Numbered from the stretch's first letter, positions 9,146 to 18,571 are shown. The stretch is 64,000 nt of DNA from UBA5109 sp965661005 (GCA_965661005.1 CBFICB010000002.1:248001-312000); one strand, 5' to 3'. The notes: generated by a model from the sequence alone, not told the origin. Numbers and translations are program-made.

Positions 9146-9875
9146 TCATTTGACAGAGATTTTCTGATTGTTTTAAGGAAGCTCGGGTATTTAACAAACT
9201 AAGCCATAGTGCCTCTAGCTCAGAGGCAGTATCAGACCTTATTACTATCCAAAACTCAGTATTACTGAGGACTGTTTCCTGAATATTAGTGGCATAGCCT
9301 TCTGAGGCCAGCTCTTCTTGCAAGGTAAATGCGGAGGTTTGCTGGGAAAACACCCCTAAAGATATGCCTTGAGCGAGATCACTAGTCGTTATAAGAAAGC
9401 TATCAATCCCATTAGCGAGCAAGTTCGCTAATGTCTGCCTTGACGCTGTATCAGACGAAAACGGCGGCATATATACTCGATACTCAGAGTCAATTTGCTC
9501 CTGTAGTTCAACTCGAGCTTGCAAACCCTGGCTCCTAAGCTCAGTAACCAAGGCATTAGCGCTTGCGATATTTTCAAAATCACCAATTGCAAGACAGGCA
9601 AGATTTTATTCAATAATGTCATCATTAAAAGGCGCTTGGGAGGGAGTCTCTTCCAGTAGCATAGTTTCTGGAGCGACTGACTCAAGTTCTGCCGTAGTGT
9701 TTTCCAGCAGCTGCTCATTTGTCATTTCACTGAGCAAAACCAAACTTTGAGGTGCCTGTTGGCTGGGCTCTCTGACAACAACTGTGTCGGCATTATCTGA
9801 GCCAGGTAAAAAGCCCATGTTCCATGATAAATAGAGCAGATTCAGCAGTAATAAACCAATCGCAAAATTTTTCAT
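9129..9875 (-). pseudogene. Membrane-anchored SPOR-domain protein split by an in-frame TAA
   Basis: The ATG at 9875 opens an 89-codon frame with an N-terminal hydrophobic anchor (FAIGLLLLNLLYLSW) and an acidic linker, which stops at TAA 9606-9608. The same frame continues after the stop as NLACLAIGDFENIASANALV and runs to 9129, including ISLGVFSQQTSAFTLQEELA, which looks like the SPOR fold that binds denuded peptidoglycan. Anchor plus SPOR downstream of coaX is a known Pseudomonas arrangement, so the two pieces are one gene of about 248 codons interrupted at codon 90. No convincing ATG restarts the second half; a TTG at 9551 is the first candidate. A real nonsense mutation, readthrough or an assembly error are all possible. 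Confidence 0.75.
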
Positions 9876-10651
9876 CAGTATTTAAAGCCATCTCCACTAT
9901 CATCAGCAATAATTTCCAGACCGTCCATGACCAGATCTGGGTTTATTTTATACTGCCAATTAATAAAAGAAGCCAAAATATCAGCGTCTCCACCTGTCAG
10001 GTACCAACTTCTATCTATACCCCAATGCTGCTGAATCTTTTCCAGCATCCCTAAGGCCATCATTAAAACGCCGTGATTTATGGCAACTGCTGTATTTTTA
10101 CCAGGTTCTATATTAATAGCTGATTGAGGATCATATTTTAAATTAGCAGTGTGCTCTCCCAAACTACGTTGCATTAGTTGCAAACCTGGAACGATAAAGC
10201 CCCCTTCATGCTGGCCATCAACATCGATTAGATCTACTGTAATAGCGCTTCCACAATCGACAATACACACCGATGAATTGGCAGAACGATATGCCGCTAA
10301 CATGGCCAACCAGCGATCCACCCCAAGTGTTTGGAAGTTTTGATAAGCGTTTTTTATCCCTGCACACTCTGCGCTGACAAACGCATAGCCAACATCTAGA
10401 GAAAAATTATTTTTACAAAAAATCGATAGTGATTTTTTAAAAATATCACCTCGCACATTTGATGCTCTTATTTTTTCTATTTTTACCCGTTTCAACTCAG
10501 ATAGTTGTGTTTCAAAAGATTCCGGCAACTCGCCTGTAAGACCAGGGGCGAGCACAGAATCTGATTTTATTTTTTTTACCTGCTGGTCTGAATATTCCAA
10601 CAATCTCCATTTAAGTCGAGTATTCCCAGCATCTATTTCAAGCACTTTCAT
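9875..10651 (-). CDS. coaX: Type III pantothenate kinase
   Basis: CoaX phosphorylates pantothenate, the first step of coenzyme A synthesis, in the cytoplasm. The 258-residue product begins MKVLEIDAGNTRLKW, with the phosphate-binding DAGNT motif. It also has GVDRWLAMLAAY, CGSAITVDLID and GGFIVPGLQLM, all typical of the ASKHA-fold type III enzyme. Its start overlaps the end of birA by 14 bases, and its stop touches the next gene's ATG, so the three genes form one transcript. Confidence 0.95.
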   Translation of the reverse strand: MKVLEIDAGNTRLKWRLLEYSDQQVKKIKSDSVLAPGLTGELPESFETQLSELKRVKIEKIRASNVRGDIFKKSLSIFCKNNFSLDVGYAFVSAECAGIKNAYQNFQTLGVDRWLAMLAAYRSANSSVCIVDCGSAITVDLIDVDGQHEGGFIVPGLQLMQRSLGEHTANLKYDPQSAINIEPGKNTAVAINHGVLMMALGMLEKIQQHWGIDRSWYLTGGDADILASFINWQYKINPDLVMDGLEIIADDSGDGFKY

Positions 10652-11681
10652 TTCGGCTTATTCCCTTGCGCTTGTTTACTTGATCACCTTGAACTGGTCT
10701 AGGCGATAATTCTCCGCCATGAAAGGTTTCGAGCCCTTTATGTGTTTGCAGTAATAATGCGCCTTGATCATTAACCCCCATAACTTTACCCAAGATGCCT
10801 GTAGACTGATTGTTATGGGTTTTTAATTCAACCTCCTGTCCTTTAAGAGCGTCAAACTCATCCCACTCTTCTTTAAAAGCAACAAATCCTTTCTTTTCAA
10901 ACTCATCAATCATCTTGATAATTTCAAGCAAAATTTCTGCTACCAGTATATTTCGATCAGGCTCTTCACCGAAAATGGTTTTAATATCCACCCATGGTTG
11001 ATCGACTTCAGCCATAGAATGTGGGGTTGCACTAACATTCAAACCTAAACCAATTAGCACTTTAGATAAACCCGTGGGATCTCCAGTGACTTCTAATAAG
11101 ATACCGGCCAACTTTTTGCCCTGCCAAAGAATATCGTTAGGCCATTTTATGCCAAAACCCTGAATCTCGTTTCTACCCAGAACTCTGGCAAGCGCTAGCG
11201 CAATAAGCAAACTTAATCCTTCTAGCTCACTGAGCCCGGCATTGAATGCTCGAGCAATAGTAAGATAAACATTGTGCCCGAAAGGACTGACCCAAGGTCT
11301 CCCTCTTCTACCCTTGCCCGCCGTTTGCTGCTCTGCCAAACAAACAAATATCTTGTTTTCAGCTAAGTCCAATCTTCCACTCTGTGCACGCTGCATTGTA
11401 TAAGAAGAAGTTGAATCTAGGCTTGGAAATATTTCAATCTCTTGAATTTTAACTTGTTGTTCAGCGGGAATATTTTTCAATATCTTTTCTTGTTCAAGCA
11501 AGTTTAGCGGTTCAGTTAATTTATAGCCCTTACCCTTAACCGAATGAAGTTCAAGACCTAACTCCTGTATCCTTGGAATCATTTTCCAAATAGACGTTCG
11601 ACTTACCTGGAGCGTATTTGCAAGTGTTTCACCAGAGTGAAACTTTCCATCAGCAAGAAGTTTGAGTAATTCAAAGTGCAT
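10638..11681 (-). CDS. birA: Bifunctional biotin ligase / biotin operon repressor
   Basis: BirA attaches biotin to acetyl-CoA carboxylase and, with its HTH domain, can repress biotin synthesis genes. The 347-residue product has an N-terminal winged helix (LANTLQVSRTSIWKMIPRI, about 20-45), then the ligase core with GKGRRGRPWVSPFG, WPNDILWQGKKLAGILLE and a C-terminal SH3-like domain. The presence of the HTH indicates the regulatory, class II form. It overlaps coaX at its 3' end. Confidence 0.95.
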   Translation of the reverse strand: MHFELLKLLADGKFHSGETLANTLQVSRTSIWKMIPRIQELGLELHSVKGKGYKLTEPLNLLEQEKILKNIPAEQQVKIQEIEIFPSLDSTSSYTMQRAQSGRLDLAENKIFVCLAEQQTAGKGRRGRPWVSPFGHNVYLTIARAFNAGLSELEGLSLLIALALARVLGRNEIQGFGIKWPNDILWQGKKLAGILLEVTGDPTGLSKVLIGLGLNVSATPHSMAEVDQPWVDIKTIFGEEPDRNILVAEILLEIIKMIDEFEKKGFVAFKEEWDEFDALKGQEVELKTHNNQSTGILGKVMGVNDQGALLLQTHKGLETFHGGELSPRPVQGDQVNKRKGISRNESA

Positions 11682-11705
11682 AATTTCTTTATAGAAAAAA
11701 AGTAG

Positions 11706-11734
11706 AAAAAAATTGGGAAGCCGAAGCTTCCCAA
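11706..11734 (-). terminator. Rho-independent terminator of the first amt gene
   Basis: On the minus strand a nine-pair stem TTGGGAAGC/GCTTCCCAA with the very stable tetraloop TTCG is followed by seven T residues. It lies about 70 bases downstream of the amt stop and just before birA, so it insulates birA from amt transcription. Confidence 0.85.
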
Positions 11735-11806
11735 ATTAGATTGTTGCTCAGTTTAAAACAATAAACGGCGACAATATTTTTTGAAATCTAGGCTTAATAT
11801 CTAGGT

Positions 11807-13099
11807 TTAAAGATCATACCCTTTTTCATCATGGAGTGCGATATCGAGGCCTAAAGTCTCATCTTCTTCATCAACCCTGAAGCCAATCAAGGCAGTGACA
11901 ACTTTCACTATGATGTAGGTTAATACTGCCGTATAAACCAAGGTGCTTACAATACCTATTAATTGCACCCCAACCTGAGAGCCCATTGTCATTCCCTCGT
12001 TAAAACCCTGACCACTAAACACACCCAAACCAGCAGAAGCAAAAATTCCCGCAAAGAATGTTCCCAGCATACCCCCAACACCATGTACAGGAAATACATC
12101 TAGGGAATCATCAATTTTTAATACCTGTTTTATATATTGAGTCGCGAAGAAACAAACAACACCAGCACACAAGCCGATTACCAGAGCTCCCCCAGGACCA
12201 ACAAAACCAGAAGCTGGTGTTATAGTGCCAAGGCCTGCCACCATCCCGGTGACAATCCCTAATACTGAAGGCTTGCCAAACTTAATTTTCTCCATCAGCA
12301 TCCAGGAAATCGAGCCTGCGGCTGCAGAAATATGAGTGACCAGCATAGCCATACCCGCATCGCCATTTGCCGCCAGCGCACTACCTCCATTAAAACCAAA
12401 CCAGCCTACCCAAAGCATCCCCGCTCCAGTAACAGTCATAGTCATATTATGTGGAGGCATCGGCGTTTTATCAAAACCTCTTCTGGTTCCAACAGTAAGC
12501 GCACAGACCAGGGCTGCAACACCGGCAGTAATATGGACAACAGTTCCACCAGCAAAATCCAATAAGCCCATGGAGCCAAGCCAGCCCCCTCCCCATACCC
12601 AGTGAGTAATCGGCACATAAACCAACAGTAGCCACAACATACTAAAAAGCATGACTGAACCGAATCTCACCCTTTCTGCAAAGCCACCAAATATCAGTGC
12701 TGGTGTAATAATGGCAAAAGTCATTTGAAATAAGGCAAATACAGACTCAGGAATAGACCCTGAAACCGTATCTTCTTGAATACCTGCAAACATAAAATTA
12801 CTAAAATCGCCTATAAAAGCGTTCCCTTCCCCAAAGGCTAAGCTATAACCACAAACTAACCAGACAATAGATGCGACACAGGTAATTGCAAAACATTGCA
12901 TCAGCACAGAAAGTACGTTCCTCACGCGGACAAGGCCGCCATAAAACAACGACAAACCGGGAATTGTCATAAACAAAACCAAAGCCGTTGAAGTCATGAT
13001 CCAGGCAGTATCAGCACTATCAAGCTCCTGAGCAAAACTGGTCGCTGGCAATAACACGAGGCCAAGTAGTAACAAACCTGGATTCAAGATTTTTCTCAT
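11807..13099 (-). CDS. amtB: Ammonium transporter (Amt/AmtB family), copy 1
   Basis: This is an inner-membrane ammonium channel. The 430-residue product starts with a cleavable-looking signal (ending PATSFA) as in Escherichia coli AmtB. It then has about eleven membrane segments, with the pore histidines in GGTVVHITAG and FPVHGVGGMLG and the phenylalanine-gate region PALIFGGFAERVRF. The C-terminal tail DEEDETLGLDIALHDEKGYDL is the conserved PII-interacting segment. It is transcribed away from glnK, with a 506-base gap upstream, and is more AmtB-like than the second copy. Confidence 0.94.
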   Translation of the reverse strand: MRKILNPGLLLLGLVLLPATSFAQELDSADTAWIMTSTALVLFMTIPGLSLFYGGLVRVRNVLSVLMQCFAITCVASIVWLVCGYSLAFGEGNAFIGDFSNFMFAGIQEDTVSGSIPESVFALFQMTFAIITPALIFGGFAERVRFGSVMLFSMLWLLLVYVPITHWVWGGGWLGSMGLLDFAGGTVVHITAGVAALVCALTVGTRRGFDKTPMPPHNMTMTVTGAGMLWVGWFGFNGGSALAANGDAGMAMLVTHISAAAGSISWMLMEKIKFGKPSVLGIVTGMVAGLGTITPASGFVGPGGALVIGLCAGVVCFFATQYIKQVLKIDDSLDVFPVHGVGGMLGTFFAGIFASAGLGVFSGQGFNEGMTMGSQVGVQLIGIVSTLVYTAVLTYIIVKVVTALIGFRVDEEDETLGLDIALHDEKGYDL

Positions 13100-13390
13100 T
13101 TTTTTCTCCTTTAGATACTTCTTATAATTTTTTTATTAATAGAAATTATATTATTTAAATTGATACACTTTATTTAATAGATATTTTTATCGTTTATTTA
13201 ATCCACACCCTCGTCACAATTCAACTTTGCCTGCTTGAATGCTGGAATAAGAGCATAAATTAAAGACTAATCTAAAAACCAGTGCTTTGGCTTCTGCACT
13301 ACCCCTAGGAGCTAAGAAAAAGTAGTTTTCTTCAAGCCACAAGCCTGGAACCTAAAGAAAATAATCTTTAAAGAGCATTTCCGCTTAAAA

Positions 13391-13407
13391 CGCACCAAAG
13401 CTGTGCA
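13391..13407 (+). promoter_or_regulatory. NtrC-like binding site
   Basis: CGCACCAAAGCTGTGCA matches the 17-base NtrC dyad (TGCACC-N5-GGTGCA) at most arm positions, with GCAC and GTGC seven bases apart as in the Escherichia coli glnA enhancer. It lies 74 bases upstream of the sigma-54 -24 element, a usual enhancer distance. Only one such site was found. Confidence 0.6.
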
Positions 13408-13480
13408 AAAGTATACATCATCTTAGTGCTTAAGCCCTATAATTTTCATAAGCAGCTGTTTTATATAACTATTTAAATGT

Positions 13481-13496
13481 TGGCATAGCGATTGCA
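13481..13496 (+). promoter_or_regulatory. Sigma-54 (-24/-12) promoter of glnK-amt
   Basis: TGGCATAGCGATTGCA matches the sigma-54 consensus TGGCAC-N5-TTGCA with correct GG-to-GC spacing. It lies about 110 bases before the glnK ATG. Together with the NtrC-like dyad upstream, it indicates induction of glnK and the second amt gene by nitrogen limitation. Confidence 0.85.
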
Positions 13497-13605
13497 ATCT
13501 GATTCATGCGGCTTTAAGGAGCTAATTATAAAAACCTTGTTTCTCAGCAGCCCGACTATCAATCAATGTAGAAATAGCTGCTAAAACTAAATGCAGGAGA
13601 ATCTA

Positions 13606-13944
13606 ATGAAAATGATTAATGCGATTATCAAGCCATTCAAGCTTGATGACGTCAGGGAAGCACTATCGGAAATAGGAGTTCAGGGGATCACGGTCACTGA
13701 AGTTAAAGGCTTTGGTCGTCAAAAAGGGCACACTGAGCTTTATCGTGGTGCAGAGTATGTTGTGGACTTTCTACCTAAATTAAAAATTGAGGTTGCGGTC
13801 ACTGACGCTTCACTGGATCAAACCATTGAAACCATCACAAAAGCGGCTAATACCGGCAAGATTGGAGATGGCAAAATATTCATCTCTGATATTACCGAAG
13901 CCATCCGTATTCGAACCGGTGAATCCGGCGACGAAGCCATTTAA
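13606..13944 (+). CDS. glnK: Nitrogen regulatory protein PII (GlnK)
   Basis: PII trimers sense 2-oxoglutarate, ATP/ADP and uridylylation, and plug ammonium channels when nitrogen is plentiful. The 112-residue product starts MKMINAIIKPFKLDDVREAL. It has the T loop KGHTELYRGAEYVVDFLPK with the uridylylated tyrosine (Tyr51) and the nucleotide-binding KIGDGKIFI and RIRTGE motifs. I chose the ATG at 13606, which has AGGAG a few bases upstream; the in-frame ATG at 13591 lies before that site. An amt gene follows by 49 bases, so GlnK rather than GlnB is the better name. Confidence 0.93.
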   Translation: MKMINAIIKPFKLDDVREALSEIGVQGITVTEVKGFGRQKGHTELYRGAEYVVDFLPKLKIEVAVTDASLDQTIETITKAANTGKIGDGKIFISDITEAIRIRTGESGDEAI

Positions 13945-13993
13945 TTGATCTATTTGAACTCAAAGTTATACCAAGCTTTTAGGAGGGCTTAGT

Positions 13994-15268
13994 ATGGAAA
14001 GCAATCTAAATTATATTTTTGAACTACAGTACGCCATGGATACTTTTTATTTCCTGGTGACTGGAGCGTTAGTTATGTGGATGGCCGCTGGTTTCGCTAT
14101 GCTGGAAGCCGGTTTGGTTCGTTCTAAAAACACCACAGAAATTCTTGCTAAAAACGTATCTCTGTTTGCCGTGGCTTGTACTATGTACATGATCTGCGGT
14201 TATGCAATTATGTACGATGGCGGAGTTTTCCTGAGTGGTATCACTACAGTTGCTGAGATGGATGACGCTGCTGTTGCTGCAGTACTTGCTTCATCTACTG
14301 AAGCTGGCTTCGGTGACATGAGTGACTATTCCGGTGCTTCTGATTTCTTCTTCCAGGTTGTATTCGTTGCAACAGCAATGTCTATTGTATCTGGTGCAGT
14401 TGCAGAACGTATGAAGCTTTGGGCATTCCTTTTATTTGCAATTGTCATGACCGGTATCATCTATCCAATGGAAGGTAGCTGGACATGGGGTGGCGCTTCT
14501 GTATTTGGTATGTTTGAACTAAATTACAGCGATTATGCTGGATCTGGAATTGTTCATTTAGCAGGTGCTGCTGCAGCACTGGCTGGTGTTCTTCTGCTTG
14601 GTCCACGTAAAGGTAAATATGCTGCGGATGGTTCAGTTAAACCAATACCAGGTGCCAATATGCCTTTAGCTACCTTGGGTACTTTCATCCTATGGATGGG
14701 CTGGTTCGGTTTCAACGGCGGTTCAACTCTTAAATTGGGTGGTATCGGTGTAGCAAACGAAGTAGCTAACGTCTTCCTTAACACTAATGCAGCGGCTGCT
14801 GGTGGTTTGATAGGCGCATTGATCGTATCACGCATCTTGTTTGGTAAAGCTGATTTAACCATGATACTTAACGGTGCTCTAGCTGGCCTGGTAGCAATTA
14901 CTGCTGACCCTGCTTCACCTGGTCCACTGGCTTCAACTATCGTTGGTCTGATCGGCGGTATCATTGTTGTATTCAGCATTATCACTTTTGATAAACTGAA
15001 AATTGATGATCCTGTCGGTGCATTATCCGTGCACGGTGTCGTAGGTATCTTTGGTGTAATGGCAGTTTGTGTAACTGGTGGCGCTAGCGTTTCTGGTCAA
15101 ATTGTTGGATTACTTACCATCTTTATCTGGGTATTCGTAACCAGCTTCATTGTCTGGTTAGTAATCAAAATGATTATGGGTATTCGAGTCACTGAAGAGG
15201 AAGAAGCGGAAGGTGTTGATTTATCAGAGTGTGGTGTAGAAGCCTATCCTGAGTTTGTTAACAACTAA
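13994..15268 (+). CDS. amt: Ammonium transporter (Amt family), copy 2
   Basis: This 424-residue channel has no cleavable signal; it begins with an uncleaved first membrane segment containing MWMAAGFAMLEAGLVRSKNT. The pore histidines occur in GSGIVHLAGAAAALAG and LSVHGVVGIFG, and the tail reads TEEEEAEGVDLSECGVEAYP, a PII-binding type C-terminus. An AGGAGG ribosome binding site lies just before the ATG. It forms an operon with glnK under the sigma-54 promoter. It differs strongly from the amtB copy across the gap, so the two are old paralogues and not a recent duplication. Confidence 0.94.
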   Translation: MESNLNYIFELQYAMDTFYFLVTGALVMWMAAGFAMLEAGLVRSKNTTEILAKNVSLFAVACTMYMICGYAIMYDGGVFLSGITTVAEMDDAAVAAVLASSTEAGFGDMSDYSGASDFFFQVVFVATAMSIVSGAVAERMKLWAFLLFAIVMTGIIYPMEGSWTWGGASVFGMFELNYSDYAGSGIVHLAGAAAALAGVLLLGPRKGKYAADGSVKPIPGANMPLATLGTFILWMGWFGFNGGSTLKLGGIGVANEVANVFLNTNAAAAGGLIGALIVSRILFGKADLTMILNGALAGLVAITADPASPGPLASTIVGLIGGIIVVFSIITFDKLKIDDPVGALSVHGVVGIFGVMAVCVTGGASVSGQIVGLLTIFIWVFVTSFIVWLVIKMIMGIRVTEEEEAEGVDLSECGVEAYPEFVNN

Positions 15269-15293
15269 ACTTTTACTCTAGATCGAAAACTAA

Positions 15294-15323
15294 AACGCCA
15301 CTCATTGAGTGGCGTTTTTTTTT
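15294..15323 (+). terminator. Terminator between amt and the gsp operon
   Basis: ACGCCACTCA pairs with TGAGTGGCGT across a very short loop and is followed by nine T residues on the plus strand. On the minus strand the same stem is followed by TTTTAGTTTT, so it probably stops transcription from both sides between the convergent amt and gspD genes. Confidence 0.9.
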
Positions 15324-15339
15324 GCTAATAATAATGGTG

Positions 15340-17223
15340 TCAGTCTTGAGTTCTTATTTCTTCAATACTTTCTGAGAACTGATTGCTCTCGCCTTCTCCA
15401 ACCTCCAAATCACGACTGATTAAATAGTTGAAGCGATCTTCGGATAAGTCGCTGGCGCTTTGACTATCACGTATGATTGTCGGTCGAATAAATACCATCA
15501 GGACTCCTTGATCATCGCCGTTATTGGTAGAACGAAATAAGGGACCCAGCAAGGGCATGCTACCCAGGAAGGGAACTCGTGTTTCTGTGTTGTCATATTG
15601 ATCATCCATCAAGCCTCCCAGTACAAGAAACTCGCCATCTTCTACCAGCACATTCGTCGTAATCTCCCGCTCTGCTGTAACAACATCGGCTGTTCCCAAC
15701 TGAGCAGGTGTTGCTAATAAACTGGATGACTTTTGTTGAATCGTGAGGCGCACCAATGTGCCTTCGCTGACCTGTGGTGTTACTGTTAATTCAATACCGA
15801 CCGTTTCCCGATCAATCGTCTGAAAAGGATTGTTAGCGTTATTATTGGATTGCGTAAAACTACCGGTAATAAACGGCACTTCTGTACCAACAGCGATATA
15901 ACCTTCTTCATTATCAAGAGTAACAATTGAAGGCTGTGATAATACTCTTGTATTAGCATCTGACTCTAATGCCTGTATTAATAAGCCAAAACCACTGCCA
16001 TCTGCTGAATCAAAATCACCACCACCAATTACAGCCCCCTGAACATTTGCCAGAGCAGCGGTAGCAGCATCCGAGGTAGATGACAGTTCGCCACTGCCTA
16101 CACCAATGATGGTTGCCAAAAGGTTATCAAACTGTGTCAAATAACCGCCGGCTTGTTGATCTGCATAAACCAGTTGAGCACTTAGTCTTGCTGCCTGATC
16201 CTGTGAAATTTCAGCTATCACGGCTTCTATCAGCACTTGAGGTTTACGGATATCCAGCTGTGAAATCACCGCTCGAATTTCGCGAAGTACACTAGGCGAG
16301 GCCGCGACGACTAGAGCATTATTAGACTCATCGACTTCCACACGATAACTGCCCTGGTTATTACCTGCTTCTCCTCCGTCACTTTCACCAGCTGCCATCA
16401 GAAAGGTTTCTGATTGCATCATGCTATCCAGAATCGGTTTTAGACTCAGCGCTTTGGCATAACTCAGGTTAATAACCGCTACGCCAGATTCACGCTCATT
16501 GGGAATATCCAGCGTTCTCAACATATTTCTAAAAGTGGCTCGCAAAGTAGCAGGTCCAGAAATGATCACACGATTATTTAAAGTGTCCTCAACAATCGAT
16601 AAACCTTGTTCCTGAATCTGTTGTAACTGCTCCACAATATAAACAGCCTCTCCTGCAGAAATATTCTCTAAATTGATGACCTCAATTTCAGCTTCGGAGG
16701 GTTGATCCATTTCAGCAATCATCCGCACGACTTCTTCAACATTGGAACGAATATCGGAAACCACCAAATAATTGCTTTCGGCAAAAGCCTGAATTCTTGC
16801 ATTAGTGCTAATCACTTGTCGTATCACTGGAGCAAGCCCTTGGGCATCGACGTATTCAACCTTAATAAGCCTGGTTTCAATTTCATTGTCTCCTCCCCCC
16901 ATCACACCAAAAGCCTGATTAAATGGTACGATTCTAACAATTGCGCCATCTTCTACAGCCTGAAAACCCTGTACTTGCAGAGCCGATAAAAAGGCCTGAT
17001 AGAGCATATCGGCATCAATAGTATTTGGTGCAATAATAGTGACTGTTCCACGCACTCTTGGATCGACAACAAATGATCTGCCAGTAATTTCTGCAACACT
17101 TTCAATTAGGGTATTTATATCAGCATCACGAAAATTAATGCTGGCTTGCTCTTGTGCTGCTGACAAGGCGGTAAGCCCCAAGAACATAAGCACCACTAAC
17201 TTTTTGAAGAAGAATTGTTTCAT
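15340..17223 (-). CDS. gspD: Type II secretion system secretin GspD
   Basis: GspD forms the outer-membrane channel of type II secretion. The product has a signal peptide ending LTALSAA, then the N0 domain (INFRDADINTLIESVAEITG), repeated N1-N3 domains, and the secretin core with VPFITGSF and EDGEFLVLGGLMDD. Length (about 627 residues) fits. I chose the ATG at 17223; the frame could extend four codons to a TTG. It is the last gene of the gsp operon, 24 bases after gspC. No pilotin gene (gspS) is nearby. Confidence 0.95.
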   Translation of the reverse strand: MKQFFFKKLVVLMFLGLTALSAAQEQASINFRDADINTLIESVAEITGRSFVVDPRVRGTVTIIAPNTIDADMLYQAFLSALQVQGFQAVEDGAIVRIVPFNQAFGVMGGGDNEIETRLIKVEYVDAQGLAPVIRQVISTNARIQAFAESNYLVVSDIRSNVEEVVRMIAEMDQPSEAEIEVINLENISAGEAVYIVEQLQQIQEQGLSIVEDTLNNRVIISGPATLRATFRNMLRTLDIPNERESGVAVINLSYAKALSLKPILDSMMQSETFLMAAGESDGGEAGNNQGSYRVEVDESNNALVVAASPSVLREIRAVISQLDIRKPQVLIEAVIAEISQDQAARLSAQLVYADQQAGGYLTQFDNLLATIIGVGSGELSSTSDAATAALANVQGAVIGGGDFDSADGSGFGLLIQALESDANTRVLSQPSIVTLDNEEGYIAVGTEVPFITGSFTQSNNNANNPFQTIDRETVGIELTVTPQVSEGTLVRLTIQQKSSSLLATPAQLGTADVVTAEREITTNVLVEDGEFLVLGGLMDDQYDNTETRVPFLGSMPLLGPLFRSTNNGDDQGVLMVFIRPTIIRDSQSASDLSEDRFNYLISRDLEVGEGESNQFSESIEEIRTQD

Positions 17224-17247
17224 TTTTTGCACCAACTATCGCATTGA

Positions 17248-18090
17248 TTATTGCATTAATTCACTGGTTAAATTCGGTAAAATTCTTGCAGATAAACTAA
17301 AAGCATTTACATACAAGGTTGTTTCCTGTCCATTTCTCATGACTGTCACCGGCAAAGTGGTCTCCGTGGTATAACTCATCCATTGGCTTGGATTTGCCAT
17401 TAACTCATCGATCGAAGATCCTCCAACTTGCATGACGACATCGCCATCCTGCAAGTCACTTAGGGATAACATTTCTTCCGAGATCCTGCCTAATTGAATC
17501 CCTGTTGCAGAATTTTCCAACTGCACAGGCAAGGCATCGAACATATTAGCCAAAGAAAAACCATTATCCAAAAGTGCTGTACTACTTCCAGCACCACTTT
17601 GTTGATTAGCCCTTTGGGCGCGAACTTGTATCAACATATCTTCTGGTTTAGGCATTGAAAGTTGCACTTCTCTTCCGCGTTCATTTAAAACGACTCGAGA
17701 AGTACTGACACGTAACAGTTCCACGCCTGGCCGAAGTTCATCACCAATAGTAAACACTTTTTCTTGTTGGCCGTTAACACTGATGGTGGCTGCAGCAAGA
17801 CCCTGCGTCCTCACTACGCCCAGCAATACTGCGTTAATGCTTGCCTCTGCCAGTTCTTGTTCGGCTTCAATCTGAGAAATGGCATCTTGTCCAGCAAGCA
17901 TTGCGGCAGAACCAAACCAGCGCCAGTTAAAATTTTGACTTGTAGAGTCTGATGACTGCACTAACTGAAGCCAGGCTGGGTTATTTCCCGATTGCGTAAA
18001 AAAATATTGGCTCAGTATTAAAGCGAGCAAAGCCAAGCAGCTCAGCGAGAGAATAATATTGATACCTAAACGTAGAGTATTACCCTTCAT
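17248..18090 (-). CDS. gspC: Type II secretion system protein GspC
   Basis: GspC links the inner-membrane platform to the secretin. The 280-residue product has one N-terminal membrane helix (about 10-30). A homology-region domain follows (INAVLLGVVRTQGLAAATIS), then VFTIGDELRPGVELLRV, and a C-terminal PDZ-like domain with LSLSDLQDGDVVMQVGG. It overlaps gspM by 11 bases. In most species gspC leads the operon next to gspD; here the C-D pair comes at the end. Confidence 0.9.
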   Translation of the reverse strand: MKGNTLRLGINIILSLSCLALLALILSQYFFTQSGNNPAWLQLVQSSDSTSQNFNWRWFGSAAMLAGQDAISQIEAEQELAEASINAVLLGVVRTQGLAAATISVNGQQEKVFTIGDELRPGVELLRVSTSRVVLNERGREVQLSMPKPEDMLIQVRAQRANQQSGAGSSTALLDNGFSLANMFDALPVQLENSATGIQLGRISEEMLSLSDLQDGDVVMQVGGSSIDELMANPSQWMSYTTETTLPVTVMRNGQETTLYVNAFSLSARILPNLTSELMQ

Positions 18091-18571
18091 GGCTGAACTC
18101 CATCTGACCCAAATAATAGCTTTCTGAATCAGATTTATTAATCTGCAAGTTGGCTAAAGAAAAACCCTGACAGGCACTTTGGTGAATAAACCTCAATATA
18201 CTATTCCCATCTATACTTTCTACACTTAGAGAATATGTAGCCCCACCACTTACGGCAGTCTCTCTGAAATTATCCAACATTAACTGATTCCTGCTGGCTA
18301 GTAATTCGAGCAAATCAGTATTAGCTAATGTGAGAATTTGATTATCGACACAACTATTATTTAACTGTGCAGAAAGTGCAGCTTGCTCTTGCATCCAAAC
18401 CCTTTCATCTAACAGTAAGGATTTATTTTCAAGTAATGCAGAACGATCTTCCCATACACTATCAAACAATAGATAGCAGGCCGTTACTAAAACCAATAAA
18501 ACACCGACTATGATCGTCTTTCTTTCGCTAGCTTGTAGATTTTGCCAAAACTGAACTTGCTTACTAATCAT
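18080..18571 (-). CDS. gspM: Type II secretion system protein GspM
   Basis: GspM is a small bitopic inner-membrane protein that stabilises GspE-GspL. The 163-residue product has a short cytoplasmic N-terminus, a membrane segment at about 19-36 (TIIVGVLLVLVTACYLLF), then a periplasmic domain. Sequence conservation in this family is low; identification rests on size, topology and its place between gspL (ATGA overlap) and gspC. Confidence 0.85.
   Translation of the reverse strand: MISKQVQFWQNLQASERKTIIVGVLLVLVTACYLLFDSVWEDRSALLENKSLLLDERVWMQEQAALSAQLNNSCVDNQILTLANTDLLELLASRNQLMLDNFRETAVSGGATYSLSVESIDGNSILRFIHQSACQGFSLANLQINKSDSESYYLGQMEFSHEG

Larger units (their letters stand above)
13100..13605. 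other. AT-rich divergent regulatory gap between amt and glnK
   Basis: No gene is visible in this 506-base stretch. It must hold the promoters of both amtB (leftward) and glnK-amt (rightward). The rightward signals are clear and listed separately: an NtrC-like dyad at 13391-13407 and a sigma-54 promoter at 13481-13496. For the leftward amtB gene I found no equally good -24/-12 element. The first 100 bases beside amtB are almost pure A/T. Confidence 0.7.

Noticed and set aside
9129..9551. Stand-alone short gene for the SPOR part
   Set aside because: The domain begins before this TTG in the same frame, so it is the back half of an interrupted gene.
14554..14985. Proline-rich minus-strand frame inside the second amt gene
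   Set aside because: It is the antisense shadow of the glycine/alanine-rich channel.
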